Source of the DNA: Acidicapsa ligni | GTDB taxonomy: Bacteria > Acidobacteriota > Terriglobia > Terriglobales > Acidobacteriaceae | DNA: 64,000 nucleotides | Direction: 5' to 3' | NCBI RefSeq assembly: GCF_025685655.1 | Contig: NZ_JAGSYG010000005.1 | Coordinates: forward strand, 62,001 to 126,000 | Part shown: piece by piece, positions 34,073 through 44,472 of the stretch | Layout: every line of letters begins with the position of its first letter | Numbering within the stretch: position 1 is the stretch's first letter | Notes under the pieces: generated by a model | The model's input: the letters and a program-made list of their open reading frames with translations, nothing else | What the model was told of the DNA's origin: nothing | The model's database searches: none | Translations under genes and position numbers: made by a program

Positions 34073-37000
34073 ATGAGGCAAAGGTTCGTCCAAAATATGG
34101 CTACAGGTTCGGGCGAAAGGTTCGCTTGCGGCATGCTGGCCATCTGCGTAGCGGTGAGCGGATGTTTCGCTGCGCTGACGAGTTTGCCTGTCCGGGCGCA
34201 GGCTCTAGCCCCAGTCCAAGTCCCAGTCCCAAGCCAGACCCTGGCAGCATCTCCTGCATCCGCTGGAACTGTACCCGCTGGAACTGCAGTTAGCGGCGGG
34301 GTATTGCACGGTGTAATCAAGTCGGGAAATATTCCATTGCCTGGGGTTGCGGTCACGGCGACGAACACACTGACGGGGAAGCGATACGCCACCACTACGG
34401 ATGTCACCGGGGCCTGGTCGATGACCATTCCGCAGAATGGCCGCTATGTGATTCGAACGGAGTTTACGGCCTTTGCAGCCAGTACGCATGAGGCACTGCT
34501 GAACGCCGCTTCGCACGATCAGACTGTCGATTTCTCGCTCTCGTTAGCATCGCGCGTGGCCCAGCAGGATGCGCGGTCGGGGCAGACGGCTCAATCGAGC
34601 CAGGTTGCCCAGGTGATACAGCAACTCGCGGGCAGTGGCGCGCAAAGTCTCAACCTTTTGAGCTCCCTGGCTGGGGCGGATGCGGCCGAGGGCGGAACGA
34701 GCGCGAGCGGTGCGGCTTTGCCGGGAGCTGCTGCCAACTCCAGCTTTGGGGCTGACTCGGTGGCCATCAACGGTCAGTCGGGCTCGGTTAGTCCGCTGGC
34801 GGGCGTTGATATGGATCGCGTGCGAGATGCAATCGAGACAGCCCGTTCGCAGAATGGCGGCGGCTTCTTCGGTGGGGCTGGGTTTGGCGGAGGTGGTTTC
34901 GGCGGCGGAGGCGGCGGTTTTGGTGGAGGCGGCTTTGGCGGAGGGCGAGGGAGTTTTCGTAACTTTCGTCCCGATCAGCCTCACGGCGCCATCTTCTGGA
35001 CGGGGAGCAACTCGGCTTTGAATGCTCTGCCGTACTCCCTGCGAGGACAGCAGGCGGATCAGCCAGCCTATGGATCGAACCGCTTCGGGCTTACGTTTAT
35101 AGGAGAGCCGTTTATTCCAGGTCTGGTTAAGCCGAGTGGAAAAGATACTGTCTTCCTGACGCTTTCTGGAACGCGAACTTCGAACCCATTTAACCAGTAC
35201 GCGCTGGTGCCTACCGCAGAGCAGCGCGGCGGTTGTGCGGCTACTTCGGCAACGCCTGCGTGCAGCTTGTTGAGCTACTTTCCGCTGCCGAATCTGTCCG
35301 ATCCCAGTCAGAGCACGTATAACTATTATTTTGCTTCGACCGCCCAGTCGAACTCCACACAGGCAGGCATTCGCTACACGCGCTCGATTGGATCGAATGC
35401 TGGATCACCGTTGGGCTTTGGTGGTGGCGGACGGCGTAGCCAGAGACAGTCACAGGGATTGCGCCAGAGCGTGAATGTCAATTACAACTGGACGGACTCT
35501 GCCACCGATAACTTGAATATCTTTCCCGAGTTAGGTGGAAAGTCGACTGTAGGTAACTACTCCCTGCAGGCGGGATATTCGCTGGGCTATCATCGCATCA
35601 ATAACAATTTACAGGCGGGTTGGAATCGCGCACGAAGCCAGGCGACAAATTTCTTTACCAGCAAGACCGATATAGCGACGCAGATCGGCGTGCTTGGTCC
35701 GGATGAGGGTCCGCTGAATGCGAGCCCTTTGAACTACGGGCTGCCCAATGTTGTGTTGACCGGTTTCGCAGGGTTAAGCGAGCAGCAGCCAAGCTTTCGG
35801 CTACAGCAGACAATCTCGGTTTCAGATACTTTGAGCTGGGGCCACGGAAAGCATAACTATCGTTTTGGTGGAGATTTTCGTCGTGTTCACCAGGACATTC
35901 TCGGTGGTTCCAATGCGACGGGTACGTTCTACTTCACTGGATTTTCAACCGGCACCGCACTGGGCGACCTTCTCGCAGGGCTGCCGCAGGAAAGTTCGAT
36001 TCAGGCTGCGATTGGAAAGAGTTATCTGCGCGAGAATGTGTGGGACTTATACGCATTGGATGACTTTCGTGCCTTCTCAAACCTGACGCTTAACTACGGC
36101 GTTCGCTATGAGTATTTCTCGCCTTACGCCGAAAAGTTCGATCATCTCGCGGGGTTGGGAACGAATGGGTACGAGGGCGGATTTACGCAGGTTGGCGAGA
36201 TCTATCCGGGGTGCAGCGGAACCTTTTGCGGCTCTGTGCCCAGAACGCTGGTAGCGCCTTATCGGACGGCCTTTGCCCCTCGGCTGGGGATAGCGTTGCG
36301 ATTACCTAAGTCGACAGTGGTGCGTGCCGGTTACGGCATTAATTTCACCAACGGTCAGTACTCATCGTTTGCAACGATACTGGCGCATCAGCCACCTTAT
36401 GCGAACGTGCAGACCAATGAAGCGACAACTCTGCCGGGCTTGTCACTGACGAATGGGTTCCCGGTGTCGAAACAGGACCAGCCGCCCAACTATTCGCTCG
36501 ATCCGCACTACTCCTTGCCCTATGTACAGATATGGAATCTCGATGTGCAGAAGACGTTGCCTGCCGGCATTGTTTTAAATGTCGGTTACAACGGATCGAA
36601 GGGAACGCATCTCGATATCACGAGCGCCCCGCGGCCTGCGACGCAGACTTATCTTAATCCGACGGATGTAAGTGGCGATGTGCTCTTCAACTATGATCAG
36701 GGCGCGGCGTTTTCTAACTTCAACGCGGGAACGATTCGCCTGCGCAAGCGATTGCAAAACGGTATCTCGATGGGTGCGAACTATCAGTATTCTCACTCGA
36801 TCGACAATGCCGGATCGATTGGCGGCACATCAACTGTGGTTGCACAGAACTGGCAGGATCTACAGGCGGAAGAGGCTAACTCCAGCTTCGATCTGCGGCA
36901 CAAGGTTTCGGGAGACTATCTCTACGAATTGCCTTTCGGCAAGGACAAGCGCTTCTTTTCAGGAGGAGGCGTGACATCGAAGGCGCTCGAAGGCTGGTCG

Positions 37001-37438
37001 GTCTCCGGCACCTTTACCTTTGCGACGGGAACGCCACTTACTCCCAGCTATGCATCGGCAACGGCGGACGTTGCAAGAGGCACGGCAGGTTCACTCCGGC
37101 CGAATCGCGTTCCAGGCGTGCCGATTACGCAAGGAGCAAACTCCGTGTTGAAGTGGTTCAATACCTCGGCTTACGCGATCCCGGCAGAGAACGCTTTTGG
37201 CAACGCCTCGCGTAACTCGATTCCCGGGCCGGGCACTATCTCCAATAACATGTCGCTTTCGAAGACGGCACAACTGGGAGATACCCGTAGTGTGGAGTTT
37301 CGCGCGACAGCAAGCAACGTCTTCAACACGGTTCAATACTCCGGCGTTGACACGAGTCTTGATTCGCAGACTGCGGGGCAAGTTACTTCGACGTCGGCCA
37401 TGCGGGCCTTTACCTTTATAGCGCGGTTCAGGTTTTAG
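34073..37438 (+). CDS. TonB-dependent receptor-like protein with carboxypeptidase-regulatory domain (Oar-like)
   Basis: 1121 residues. A signal peptide ('FACGMLAICVAVSGCFAALTSLPVRAQA') leads to a carboxypeptidase-regulatory domain ('GVLHGVIKSGNIPLPGVAVTATNTLTGKRYATTTDVTGAW'). A low-complexity plug region follows, with a Gly/Phe run (DNA 34856-34951), then a long beta-barrel ending 'AFTFIARFRF' with terminal Phe. Such Oar-like receptors bring in or bind glycans or peptides at the outer membrane. ATG 34073 has GGAG 9 bases upstream; the frame extends up to 33971. Followed after 2 bases by a VWFA gene, so the two form an operon. Confidence 0.9.
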   Translation: MRQRFVQNMATGSGERFACGMLAICVAVSGCFAALTSLPVRAQALAPVQVPVPSQTLAASPASAGTVPAGTAVSGGVLHGVIKSGNIPLPGVAVTATNTLTGKRYATTTDVTGAWSMTIPQNGRYVIRTEFTAFAASTHEALLNAASHDQTVDFSLSLASRVAQQDARSGQTAQSSQVAQVIQQLAGSGAQSLNLLSSLAGADAAEGGTSASGAALPGAAANSSFGADSVAINGQSGSVSPLAGVDMDRVRDAIETARSQNGGGFFGGAGFGGGGFGGGGGGFGGGGFGGGRGSFRNFRPDQPHGAIFWTGSNSALNALPYSLRGQQADQPAYGSNRFGLTFIGEPFIPGLVKPSGKDTVFLTLSGTRTSNPFNQYALVPTAEQRGGCAATSATPACSLLSYFPLPNLSDPSQSTYNYYFASTAQSNSTQAGIRYTRSIGSNAGSPLGFGGGGRRSQRQSQGLRQSVNVNYNWTDSATDNLNIFPELGGKSTVGNYSLQAGYSLGYHRINNNLQAGWNRARSQATNFFTSKTDIATQIGVLGPDEGPLNASPLNYGLPNVVLTGFAGLSEQQPSFRLQQTISVSDTLSWGHGKHNYRFGGDFRRVHQDILGGSNATGTFYFTGFSTGTALGDLLAGLPQESSIQAAIGKSYLRENVWDLYALDDFRAFSNLTLNYGVRYEYFSPYAEKFDHLAGLGTNGYEGGFTQVGEIYPGCSGTFCGSVPRTLVAPYRTAFAPRLGIALRLPKSTVVRAGYGINFTNGQYSSFATILAHQPPYANVQTNEATTLPGLSLTNGFPVSKQDQPPNYSLDPHYSLPYVQIWNLDVQKTLPAGIVLNVGYNGSKGTHLDITSAPRPATQTYLNPTDVSGDVLFNYDQGAAFSNFNAGTIRLRKRLQNGISMGANYQYSHSIDNAGSIGGTSTVVAQNWQDLQAEEANSSFDLRHKVSGDYLYELPFGKDKRFFSGGGVTSKALEGWSVSGTFTFATGTPLTPSYASATADVARGTAGSLRPNRVPGVPITQGANSVLKWFNTSAYAIPAENAFGNASRNSIPGPGTISNNMSLSKTAQLGDTRSVEFRATASNVFNTVQYSGVDTSLDSQTAGQVTSTSAMRAFTFIARFRF

Positions 37439-37440
37439 AG

Positions 37441-39624
37441 ATGAGGACGATCAAGGTGCTTCAGCAAATACAGCGCATTACTGCATCGGCACTTGCACTG
37501 CTGATTGCACTGTTCCTGCCAATGTACGCGAGTGGGCAGCAGGAGAGTGCGAATCAGGATTCAGGATTTGTTCTCAAGGCCGAGTCTGACCTGGTGTTGA
37601 CTAACATCGTGGTGCGCGATTCGAAGACGGGTGAAGTTGTTCGCGGCTTGAAGCAGAGCGACTTTACGATTCTTGAGAATGGAAAGCCACAGCGTATATC
37701 GAGCTTTGACTTCGAGAGTGTAGATATGGCGCAGCCGCTCAATGAAGCTACGATCAGCGGTATTGCCTCATCGCTCCAGAAGAAAACTCCCGGCGGCACG
37801 ACTCGTCCTGAGGATCTTCGCAATCATCGTCTCATCGTTTTCTTTTTCGATCTGACTTCGATGCAGCCAGAGGATTTGGATCGTTGTATCGCCGCGGCCA
37901 AGGATTTTCTGAATACCAGGATGCAGCCGGCGGATCTGGTGGCGCTGGTTTCGCTTGATACTTCACTCAAGGTAGATCAGGATTTCACGACAGACAAGCA
38001 GTTATTGATCGGCAAGATCGGTACGTATAACGGAACCGAGGGCGCGGCCTTTGCGCAGGGTGCGAACGCCAATTCAAATCAAGTAGAAGATGCCAGCGGC
38101 TATACTCCCGACGAGACGGAATACAACGACATCAATACCGATCGTGAGCTATATGCGTTGCGCTCGATTTCGCAGTCGTTGGAGAAGATTAATCAGAAGA
38201 AGTCACTGCTCTATTTCTCTGGCGGCCTGTCACGCGATGGCATAGAGAACCAGGCCTCGTTGCGTTCTGCTATCAATGCGGCAGTACGCGCGAATCTCTC
38301 CATTTATAGCGTCGATACGCGAGGGCTGCAGGCTATCTCGATCGGAGATGCATCTACTGGAAGCCTGCGTGGAACGGGTGGATTCAACGGCAGTGCGATC
38401 CAGAATAACTTCAATGCCAACTTCGCTTCGCAGGAGACGATGACTACGCTCTCCGCAGATACAGGCGGCAAGGCATTTCTGGATTCGAATGATTTCGCTC
38501 CGGCATTTTCTCAAGTGCAGCGTGATTCATCTGCTTATTATGTGCTCGGTTTCCATCCATCGAATCCTGCACGGGATGGCCGTTATCGCAAGTTACAGGT
38601 GAAGGTGAATCGTCCGGGAGTGAAGCTTGAATATCGGCCGGGCTACTATGCTCCTGCGGATTTCAAGCACTCAGGCAAGGAAGATCGCGAACGTGAGTTA
38701 GACGAGCAGTTAGCCAGCGACTTACCTGCGACGGATGTCTCCATGTATCTCGAAGCCTATTACTTCCAGATCGAAGAAAATCGTTTCTTTGTGCCCGTGT
38801 CACTGATCGTCCCTGGATCGCAGATACCATTCGTGAAGGGCGGCGATCATGATAAGGCTACGTTGGATGTGATCGGAGAAGTAATTGATGAAGCCAAGCG
38901 GCCCATTGGACAGGTGCGCGAGACTGTAAAGCTGGCGGTGGATGGGCAGCAGCAGGTTCGCCAGAAAAATATTCAGTATTCCACCAGCTTCAAACTGCCG
39001 GCAGGCAAGTATCACGTGAAGTTTGTTGTTCGCGAAAATCAAACAGGAAACATGGGTTCTTTCGAAACGGATATCACGCTGCCTGACATGCGCAAGGTTC
39101 CGCTGAAGCTGAGTTCTGTTTTGCTGGCATCGATGCGTACTCCGGTCAAGCAGGATAAAACGGATAGCCCGTTGATTCGCGCAGGGCAGCAGTATGTACC
39201 GAACATCAGCCATGTGTTTCGCCAGGGACAACACCTGTATGTGCTCTACGAAGTGTACGGCCCTACGCGGGTGAAGCAGACGGGAGATGCGCCGAAGATA
39301 GCGAAGGGCGCTATCAATTTAGCCACCAGCCTGGAGCTGATTCAAGGCTCGACGAAGGTATTTGAAACGCCTGTTCTGCAGGCGCAGGCATTGAATGTAT
39401 CCGGACGCGATGCGGTTGCAGTGGAGCTGGATGTTCCGCTGGATAAGCTGAAGCCCGGTCCATATATCGGGCAGTTGAACATTGTGGATGACGCTGGCGG
39501 CAGCTTTGCTTTCCCGCGTTTTGCGGTGCTGGTGCGCGAGCCTGACGCCACGACTGCTCCAACGCCGGTTACGGGTGCAGTTGCTGGTTCGGGTGGGGCA
39601 GCGACAAAAACGCCTCAGAATTGA
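37441..39624 (+). CDS. VWFA-related acidobacterial protein, degenerate MIDAS
   Basis: 727 residues: a signal segment ('ALALLIALFLPMYASGQ'), the family opening 'TNIVVRDSKTGEVVRGLKQSDFTILENGKPQ', and a VWA domain (about residues 125-400) whose MIDAS position reads 'FDLTSM' instead of DxSxS, so metal binding is doubtful. It contains 'LLYFSGGLSR' and ends that part with 'YYVLGFHPSNPARDGRYRKL...YRPGYYAPADF'. The remaining 300 residues look like two beta-rich domains. It starts 2 bases after the receptor gene and ends at a terminator whose left arm covers its last codons, so it is probably the receptor's partner. Confidence 0.9.
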   Translation: MRTIKVLQQIQRITASALALLIALFLPMYASGQQESANQDSGFVLKAESDLVLTNIVVRDSKTGEVVRGLKQSDFTILENGKPQRISSFDFESVDMAQPLNEATISGIASSLQKKTPGGTTRPEDLRNHRLIVFFFDLTSMQPEDLDRCIAAAKDFLNTRMQPADLVALVSLDTSLKVDQDFTTDKQLLIGKIGTYNGTEGAAFAQGANANSNQVEDASGYTPDETEYNDINTDRELYALRSISQSLEKINQKKSLLYFSGGLSRDGIENQASLRSAINAAVRANLSIYSVDTRGLQAISIGDASTGSLRGTGGFNGSAIQNNFNANFASQETMTTLSADTGGKAFLDSNDFAPAFSQVQRDSSAYYVLGFHPSNPARDGRYRKLQVKVNRPGVKLEYRPGYYAPADFKHSGKEDRERELDEQLASDLPATDVSMYLEAYYFQIEENRFFVPVSLIVPGSQIPFVKGGDHDKATLDVIGEVIDEAKRPIGQVRETVKLAVDGQQQVRQKNIQYSTSFKLPAGKYHVKFVVRENQTGNMGSFETDITLPDMRKVPLKLSSVLLASMRTPVKQDKTDSPLIRAGQQYVPNISHVFRQGQHLYVLYEVYGPTRVKQTGDAPKIAKGAINLATSLELIQGSTKVFETPVLQAQALNVSGRDAVAVELDVPLDKLKPGPYIGQLNIVDDAGGSFAFPRFAVLVREPDATTAPTPVTGAVAGSGGAATKTPQN

Positions 39625-39670
39625 ATGAAGACTGGTGTCTGCTGCATTCCATTCTGAGGCGCTGTTTTTT
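39611..39670 (+). terminator. Terminator of the receptor-VWFA operon
   Basis: A 17-bp stem with one mismatch (arms 39611-39627 and 39645-39661) followed by T6. The left arm overlaps the final codons and stop of the VWFA gene. Confidence 0.88.
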
Positions 39671-39695
39671 GAAGAGAAAAGTGCTTCTGCGACCG

Positions 39696-39947
39696 CTACT
39701 CTCGCCGTCCCGTAATGAGCCGGAAGAGAAACACGATCAGCACAGCACCGATAATCGCAATGAGGATGGTGTACAAAAGACCGCCTACGGGAGAAATTCC
39801 GAGTGCGCCAGCAACATAGCCTCCAATTATGGCGCCTACGATGCCGAGCACCAGATCACCGATAATTCCGTAGCCTGAGCCTTTCATGATCCTGCCGGTG
39901 GCCCATCCGGCAATTAGTCCGACAATAATCCACCAAAGCAAACTCAC
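39696..39947 (-). CDS. GlsB/YeaQ/YmgE-family stress-response membrane protein
   Basis: 83 residues with three hydrophobic segments and the family Gly pattern: 'WIIVGLIAGWATGRIMKGSGYGIIGDLVLGIVGAIIGGYVAG'. It starts with GTG, placed by a perfect AAGGAGG 5 bases upstream. Such 'transglycosylase-associated' proteins are stress-induced inner-membrane proteins of unknown activity. Confidence 0.94.
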   Translation of the reverse strand: MSLLWWIIVGLIAGWATGRIMKGSGYGIIGDLVLGIVGAIIGGYVAGALGISPVGGLLYTILIAIIGAVLIVFLFRLITGRRE

Positions 39948-40138
39948 ATTATCCTCCTTGCGGATAACTCACCAGGACACAGCTGTTTCCTGGGCTATGG
40001 GAAATTGTTTTGTTTCCGATCGAAACCGAAACACCGCTGGTTTGTAAGCTGAGATGTGAGCACTGCAATAAGAGATGCCTGTGGGCATCTGTAATTTAAA
40101 GGAATAAGTATTCTTTAGGAACCTACCGCTGTTGTTGA

Positions 40139-40447
<309 letters not shown>

Positions 40448-40461
40448 GGGAGCTAGTTACT

Positions 40462-43400
40462 CTACGCCTTGACGACTGGTTCTTTCTGCGTGGGATTGAG
40501 ATACAAATCCAGGTTGTACCCGGCACCGTTTGCGGCTTGCAGGGCACTGGAAGCGGCCAATTCTATTGCCTGAATCGCATCTGCCTGTCCTGTCTTCAAA
40601 TGTGCGATCTTGACTAAGAGTGGTAGCTGGAGCCAGCCCAGTAACTCCGTAAATTGTTCTTTGTTGAAGTAAGTTTTTTCGGATGCCTGGTTAACTCCGG
40701 TAAGCCAGCGTACATCCGGATCGGACCAGAGGTCAGGCGAATCGATCGAGATGGATGGATGGTCTGAGAGCAGAAGCAAGACTCTTACATAAGCGGCGGC
40801 ACGCCAGCGTTGCTCCCCTTCCATGCCGACAGATGAGAGGGCATCTCCCAGAGCCGATCGCAGATGAAGTTGATCGAACAACGAAGTATGAATGCCTGGC
40901 GCGGGGATTGCCTGTAGCAGTATCCACGCTATTGCCGGAGCCCAGGATTGTGCCTTCGTCTGCAGGGGATCGTGGCCGGGGAGCAGGGAAGCAAAGCCCG
41001 TGGGCAGTGATGTTGAGAAATGCGTTGCGAGTTGCGGAAGCTGAAGAACTGCTGCCGTCAGCGCTTCGCATTGCTCCTCGTAGCTGCGCAATAAATCATC
41101 GGAGTTCTTGGAGCCACTTGACGCAGGGTGCTGCGGTAGCGATCCGGGTGTTGAGGAGACACGCGTTGTATTTGGCGTCTCCGTTTTATGGATGCGAGCC
41201 GCGGCTTCGATCTCACGGGACGCTCTCTCCATGATCTTGCTGAAGCACTGCCTGCTCTGCTCAAGGTAGGCGTCGAGCCTTATATCGGGCCTTGTATCGA
41301 GCTCTGTATCGAGTCTTGCATCGAGTGGCGATTCCAGAACCGGTTCAATTGTCTTCAGGCTTGTGGCTGCTTCTTCATTTTTCGTGGAGGGGACTGCTGG
41401 TGCTCCAATTGATGAGAGGGATGTGGGCTCTTCTTCCGTGTTCGAATCGGCTTGTGCTAACTCTGCGGCGATTTCGGCAAAAAGCTGAGCATTCTTTGCA
41501 CTGACTGCTTCGCGAAGCTCTTCGTGCAGAGGCCGCAGACGCAATTTCGAGAGAGCTTCGTCCATGCTGTAAACACCGCGCCCTTCGAGTGCGCTCCACA
41601 GGGCATCCCAGGGCTGGTCTGCAGATGCGCGTAGCTGGCGCCAGTGCAGCAGGACGACATATTGATAGCCGCGCAGTTCGAGGCTCATTCCATGATGGTG
41701 CAGATCGGAGGCGCGACGCAGAAACTCCAGGCCGCTGGAGATATCGCGATAAGCGACAAAGAGTGAATCATCGGCAGGCAGCGCAAGCCCCTCGGAAAGG
41801 CTGGTCTGGCGCAGTTCTCCGCTTGCCTTATCCATTGCTGCTACTGAAGCATGAATGCTGCCCCGTGTGCCTTCATAGCGATTGTTGTAGAAGACAATTG
41901 CTCGTTGATCATGCAGGAGATTTGAATAAACAAAGACGTTTTCGTCGACCGTTCCATGCTCGGTCCAGAAGTCATACAGCACAAAGTTTGAGCTCTCCGC
42001 GAAGAGTCTTCGATTTTTCAGCAGTGGAGCGATGTCATGCTGATGGCGCGCTTCGAGACCTTCATTCGGATACTCCTTCAGCTTGGCCTGCTTGAACTCC
42101 ATGCCATAGCGTTCGGTGTAGCCCTCGATCTGCCCGTGGCCAAACATGGGCAGACCCGGCAGTGTCGCGAGGAGCGTGCATGTTCCGAAATACTTATCTC
42201 CAGAGCCGAACTGATCGATAGCGGTTCGTTCGTCGGGATTGCTCATGAAGTTGACATAGCGTTTGAGGATGTCTGGATCGAACTCGATGGTCTTCTTGAG
42301 ATAGGAACGATACTTGGCGTTTTCTTCATCGCGCAACATGTTCATGAATGCGCTGTTGTACACGCGATGCATGCCGAGTGTGCGAACGAAGTAGCCTTCG
42401 AGTAACCAGAAAGCCTCGGCCAGCAACAACGTTCCCGGAACCTCGATAGCAACGCGATCCACGACTTCACGCCAGAACTCATGCGGCATGAGCGCATCGA
42501 ACTCTTCCTGCGAAACGGCATTTTCCGCGCGTGACGGAATGGACCCACCGGCGCCTGGCAGCGGAAACCAGAGCCGCTGTACATGACGCTTGGCGAGCAC
42601 CATTGCCGCGTCAAAACGGATGATAGGGAACTGCCGCGCAACATGCAGAATCACCTGGATCACGTGCTCGCGTACATAGGCCTTCGAGTAATCCAACTGC
42701 GCCGTATCATTCCATGCAAAGGATGTTCCGTCATTGCCGTGATAGATGAAACGCGTTGCGCCATCGTGGTGGTACCGCACTCGAAAAGCCACGGCGGCAT
42801 CCGTCTGATCGTAATAGTGATCTTCAATCTTGATTTCTACGCGGCTGTCGGGAGAGATGTCCGGACCGGTGAAGCTGTACACGGGAAACGGGCTCTCAGG
42901 GCGCGAAATGAACCATTCAGGATGCTCGATAACCCAGGGCGAATCAATTCCCATATGGTTCGGCACCATGTCACTCGCCAGCCGAATACCGAGAGCAGCA
43001 GCTCTATCCCGCAGGTTGGAGTAAGCAGCCGGACCGCCGAGATCTTCTGCAATGTTGTACTCCTTGAGGGAGTATGCCGATGCGACAGCGTCGCCCTGTC
43101 CACGTAGCCGCTTGATCGTTCTGGATGCGGTGCTTCGCTCCCATAGCCCGATCAGCCACAGGCCTGTAATGCCGCGGTCGGAGAGCAGCCTCAGCTCTGC
43201 ATCGGGAATGTGATCGAGATGGTAGATGTGCCGTTCATACTTCTGCGATAGCTGCTCCAGCCACACATAGGTGCTCTTCGCGATCAGTACCACGTTTGGC
43301 ATCCACGCCTGATCTGCGCTGAAGGCTTCGTACTCGTTCAACGGTGCCTGATAGTCGGTGGCGTAGCGACGATGCCGTACTCCATCTGGCCCGACAATAT

Positions 43401-44277
43401 ATTCCGGACTAAAGTCCTGATCGAATCCTACAAACTCATCGCCAATGAAGCCCTCGCCCCCCCATGTTGGCGCGCCATGACGATATTGATCCGGCCCTGG
43501 CGGATGGAAGCGCATCCAGATAGCGACATCTTCTTCGCGTAGAACATCTATCGCCAATAGAACGCGGCTGAGATCCTGGCCGAGATATTTGGGCCAGCGT
43601 TCGCGAATGAACTCCAGTTGCCCGGTGATGGAGTCCGGTGAAGCAAGCATCGGAGCAGAGAGTGCTTCGAAGAGGCTGCCAACCTCTGCAGAAAAGGGAG
43701 GCCGCGTGCTGAGATAGTCCGGAAGTGCCGAGGTTACGCCAGGATAGGGCGACTGCGTCTGCAGGTTGCTGTCATCGAAGAGATCGCGAAAGGGCGTGAA
43801 TGCAGGATTGATATTGGTCAGCCAAAGCAGCATGAGCTCTTCGAGAGCAGCTTCGCGATTTGGCAATCCATCGCTGGAGCGGCTGAGCCACTCCGCGGCG
43901 GTCAATTGACCTTGGTAGACCGCGACCGCAGGAAAGTCTCCGACGAATGTCGTGAGGAGGCGTTCAACTTCGGCTGCGCCCAGTTTTTCCGCGAACCAGC
44001 GCAATGCGTCCGACAATACCGCGGGATCAATCTCCTCGCGATAACGAGCGACCAGAGCGTGGTTCAGTTCATCAATCAGACCCATTGCGAATAGGGCGCC
44101 GGCATTGATCGGGTTCGCCGCTTCGGAGCCAGCATCTTTGAGCTGAGCTGCATTCAGAAGAGCCGCGAGTTTTCGACTGGCGGGTACATTCGCAAATATG
44201 ACATTGCCGGTGTAGCTGAAAAGTAGTCCGTCGAAATCAAGCTTTTCCCGGATTGTCCGGGAGATATGAAATTCCAT
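40462..44277 (-). CDS. Very large GH13 (alpha-amylase family) protein
   Basis: 1271 residues, twice the usual GH13 length. All four catalytic regions are present: 'DMVPNH' (Asp436), 'IRFDAAMVL' (nucleophile Asp556), 'LLLAEAFWLLEG' (acid/base Glu621) and 'MSNPDERT' (Asp682; the usual His before it is Pro). About 350 residues of alpha-helical sequence precede the barrel, including 'FDGLLFSYTGNVIFANVPASRKLAALLNA'. Some 400 follow, with an acidic linker of repeated 'LDxRLDxxLD' type. No signal peptide, so it acts in the cytoplasm, perhaps on glycogen, maltooligosaccharide or trehalose. I use ATG 44277 (GGAG 9-10 bases upstream); TTG 44307 is possible. Confidence 0.9.
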   Translation of the reverse strand: MEFHISRTIREKLDFDGLLFSYTGNVIFANVPASRKLAALLNAAQLKDAGSEAANPINAGALFAMGLIDELNHALVARYREEIDPAVLSDALRWFAEKLGAAEVERLLTTFVGDFPAVAVYQGQLTAAEWLSRSSDGLPNREAALEELMLLWLTNINPAFTPFRDLFDDSNLQTQSPYPGVTSALPDYLSTRPPFSAEVGSLFEALSAPMLASPDSITGQLEFIRERWPKYLGQDLSRVLLAIDVLREEDVAIWMRFHPPGPDQYRHGAPTWGGEGFIGDEFVGFDQDFSPEYIVGPDGVRHRRYATDYQAPLNEYEAFSADQAWMPNVVLIAKSTYVWLEQLSQKYERHIYHLDHIPDAELRLLSDRGITGLWLIGLWERSTASRTIKRLRGQGDAVASAYSLKEYNIAEDLGGPAAYSNLRDRAAALGIRLASDMVPNHMGIDSPWVIEHPEWFISRPESPFPVYSFTGPDISPDSRVEIKIEDHYYDQTDAAVAFRVRYHHDGATRFIYHGNDGTSFAWNDTAQLDYSKAYVREHVIQVILHVARQFPIIRFDAAMVLAKRHVQRLWFPLPGAGGSIPSRAENAVSQEEFDALMPHEFWREVVDRVAIEVPGTLLLAEAFWLLEGYFVRTLGMHRVYNSAFMNMLRDEENAKYRSYLKKTIEFDPDILKRYVNFMSNPDERTAIDQFGSGDKYFGTCTLLATLPGLPMFGHGQIEGYTERYGMEFKQAKLKEYPNEGLEARHQHDIAPLLKNRRLFAESSNFVLYDFWTEHGTVDENVFVYSNLLHDQRAIVFYNNRYEGTRGSIHASVAAMDKASGELRQTSLSEGLALPADDSLFVAYRDISSGLEFLRRASDLHHHGMSLELRGYQYVVLLHWRQLRASADQPWDALWSALEGRGVYSMDEALSKLRLRPLHEELREAVSAKNAQLFAEIAAELAQADSNTEEEPTSLSSIGAPAVPSTKNEEAATSLKTIEPVLESPLDARLDTELDTRPDIRLDAYLEQSRQCFSKIMERASREIEAAARIHKTETPNTTRVSSTPGSLPQHPASSGSKNSDDLLRSYEEQCEALTAAVLQLPQLATHFSTSLPTGFASLLPGHDPLQTKAQSWAPAIAWILLQAIPAPGIHTSLFDQLHLRSALGDALSSVGMEGEQRWRAAAYVRVLLLLSDHPSISIDSPDLWSDPDVRWLTGVNQASEKTYFNKEQFTELLGWLQLPLLVKIAHLKTGQADAIQAIELAASSALQAANGAGYNLDLYLNPTQKEPVVKA

Positions 44278-44472
44278 TTCGAATTGCTCCAGTACTGCGG
44301 CTGTCAATCAGGCTATATCTCGGGGTATTCATCGAATGACCCTAAGGAAAGATGATGCTAGAGCAAAAGCCACACTTCTGTCTTGCACAGAAAGCACACA
44401 CGGGTCATTTCCTCGGGTCGTTGGGGTTTTACCGGGAGAATGGGGTTAGATTCGCCTGTTCGCCTGTGGGGC

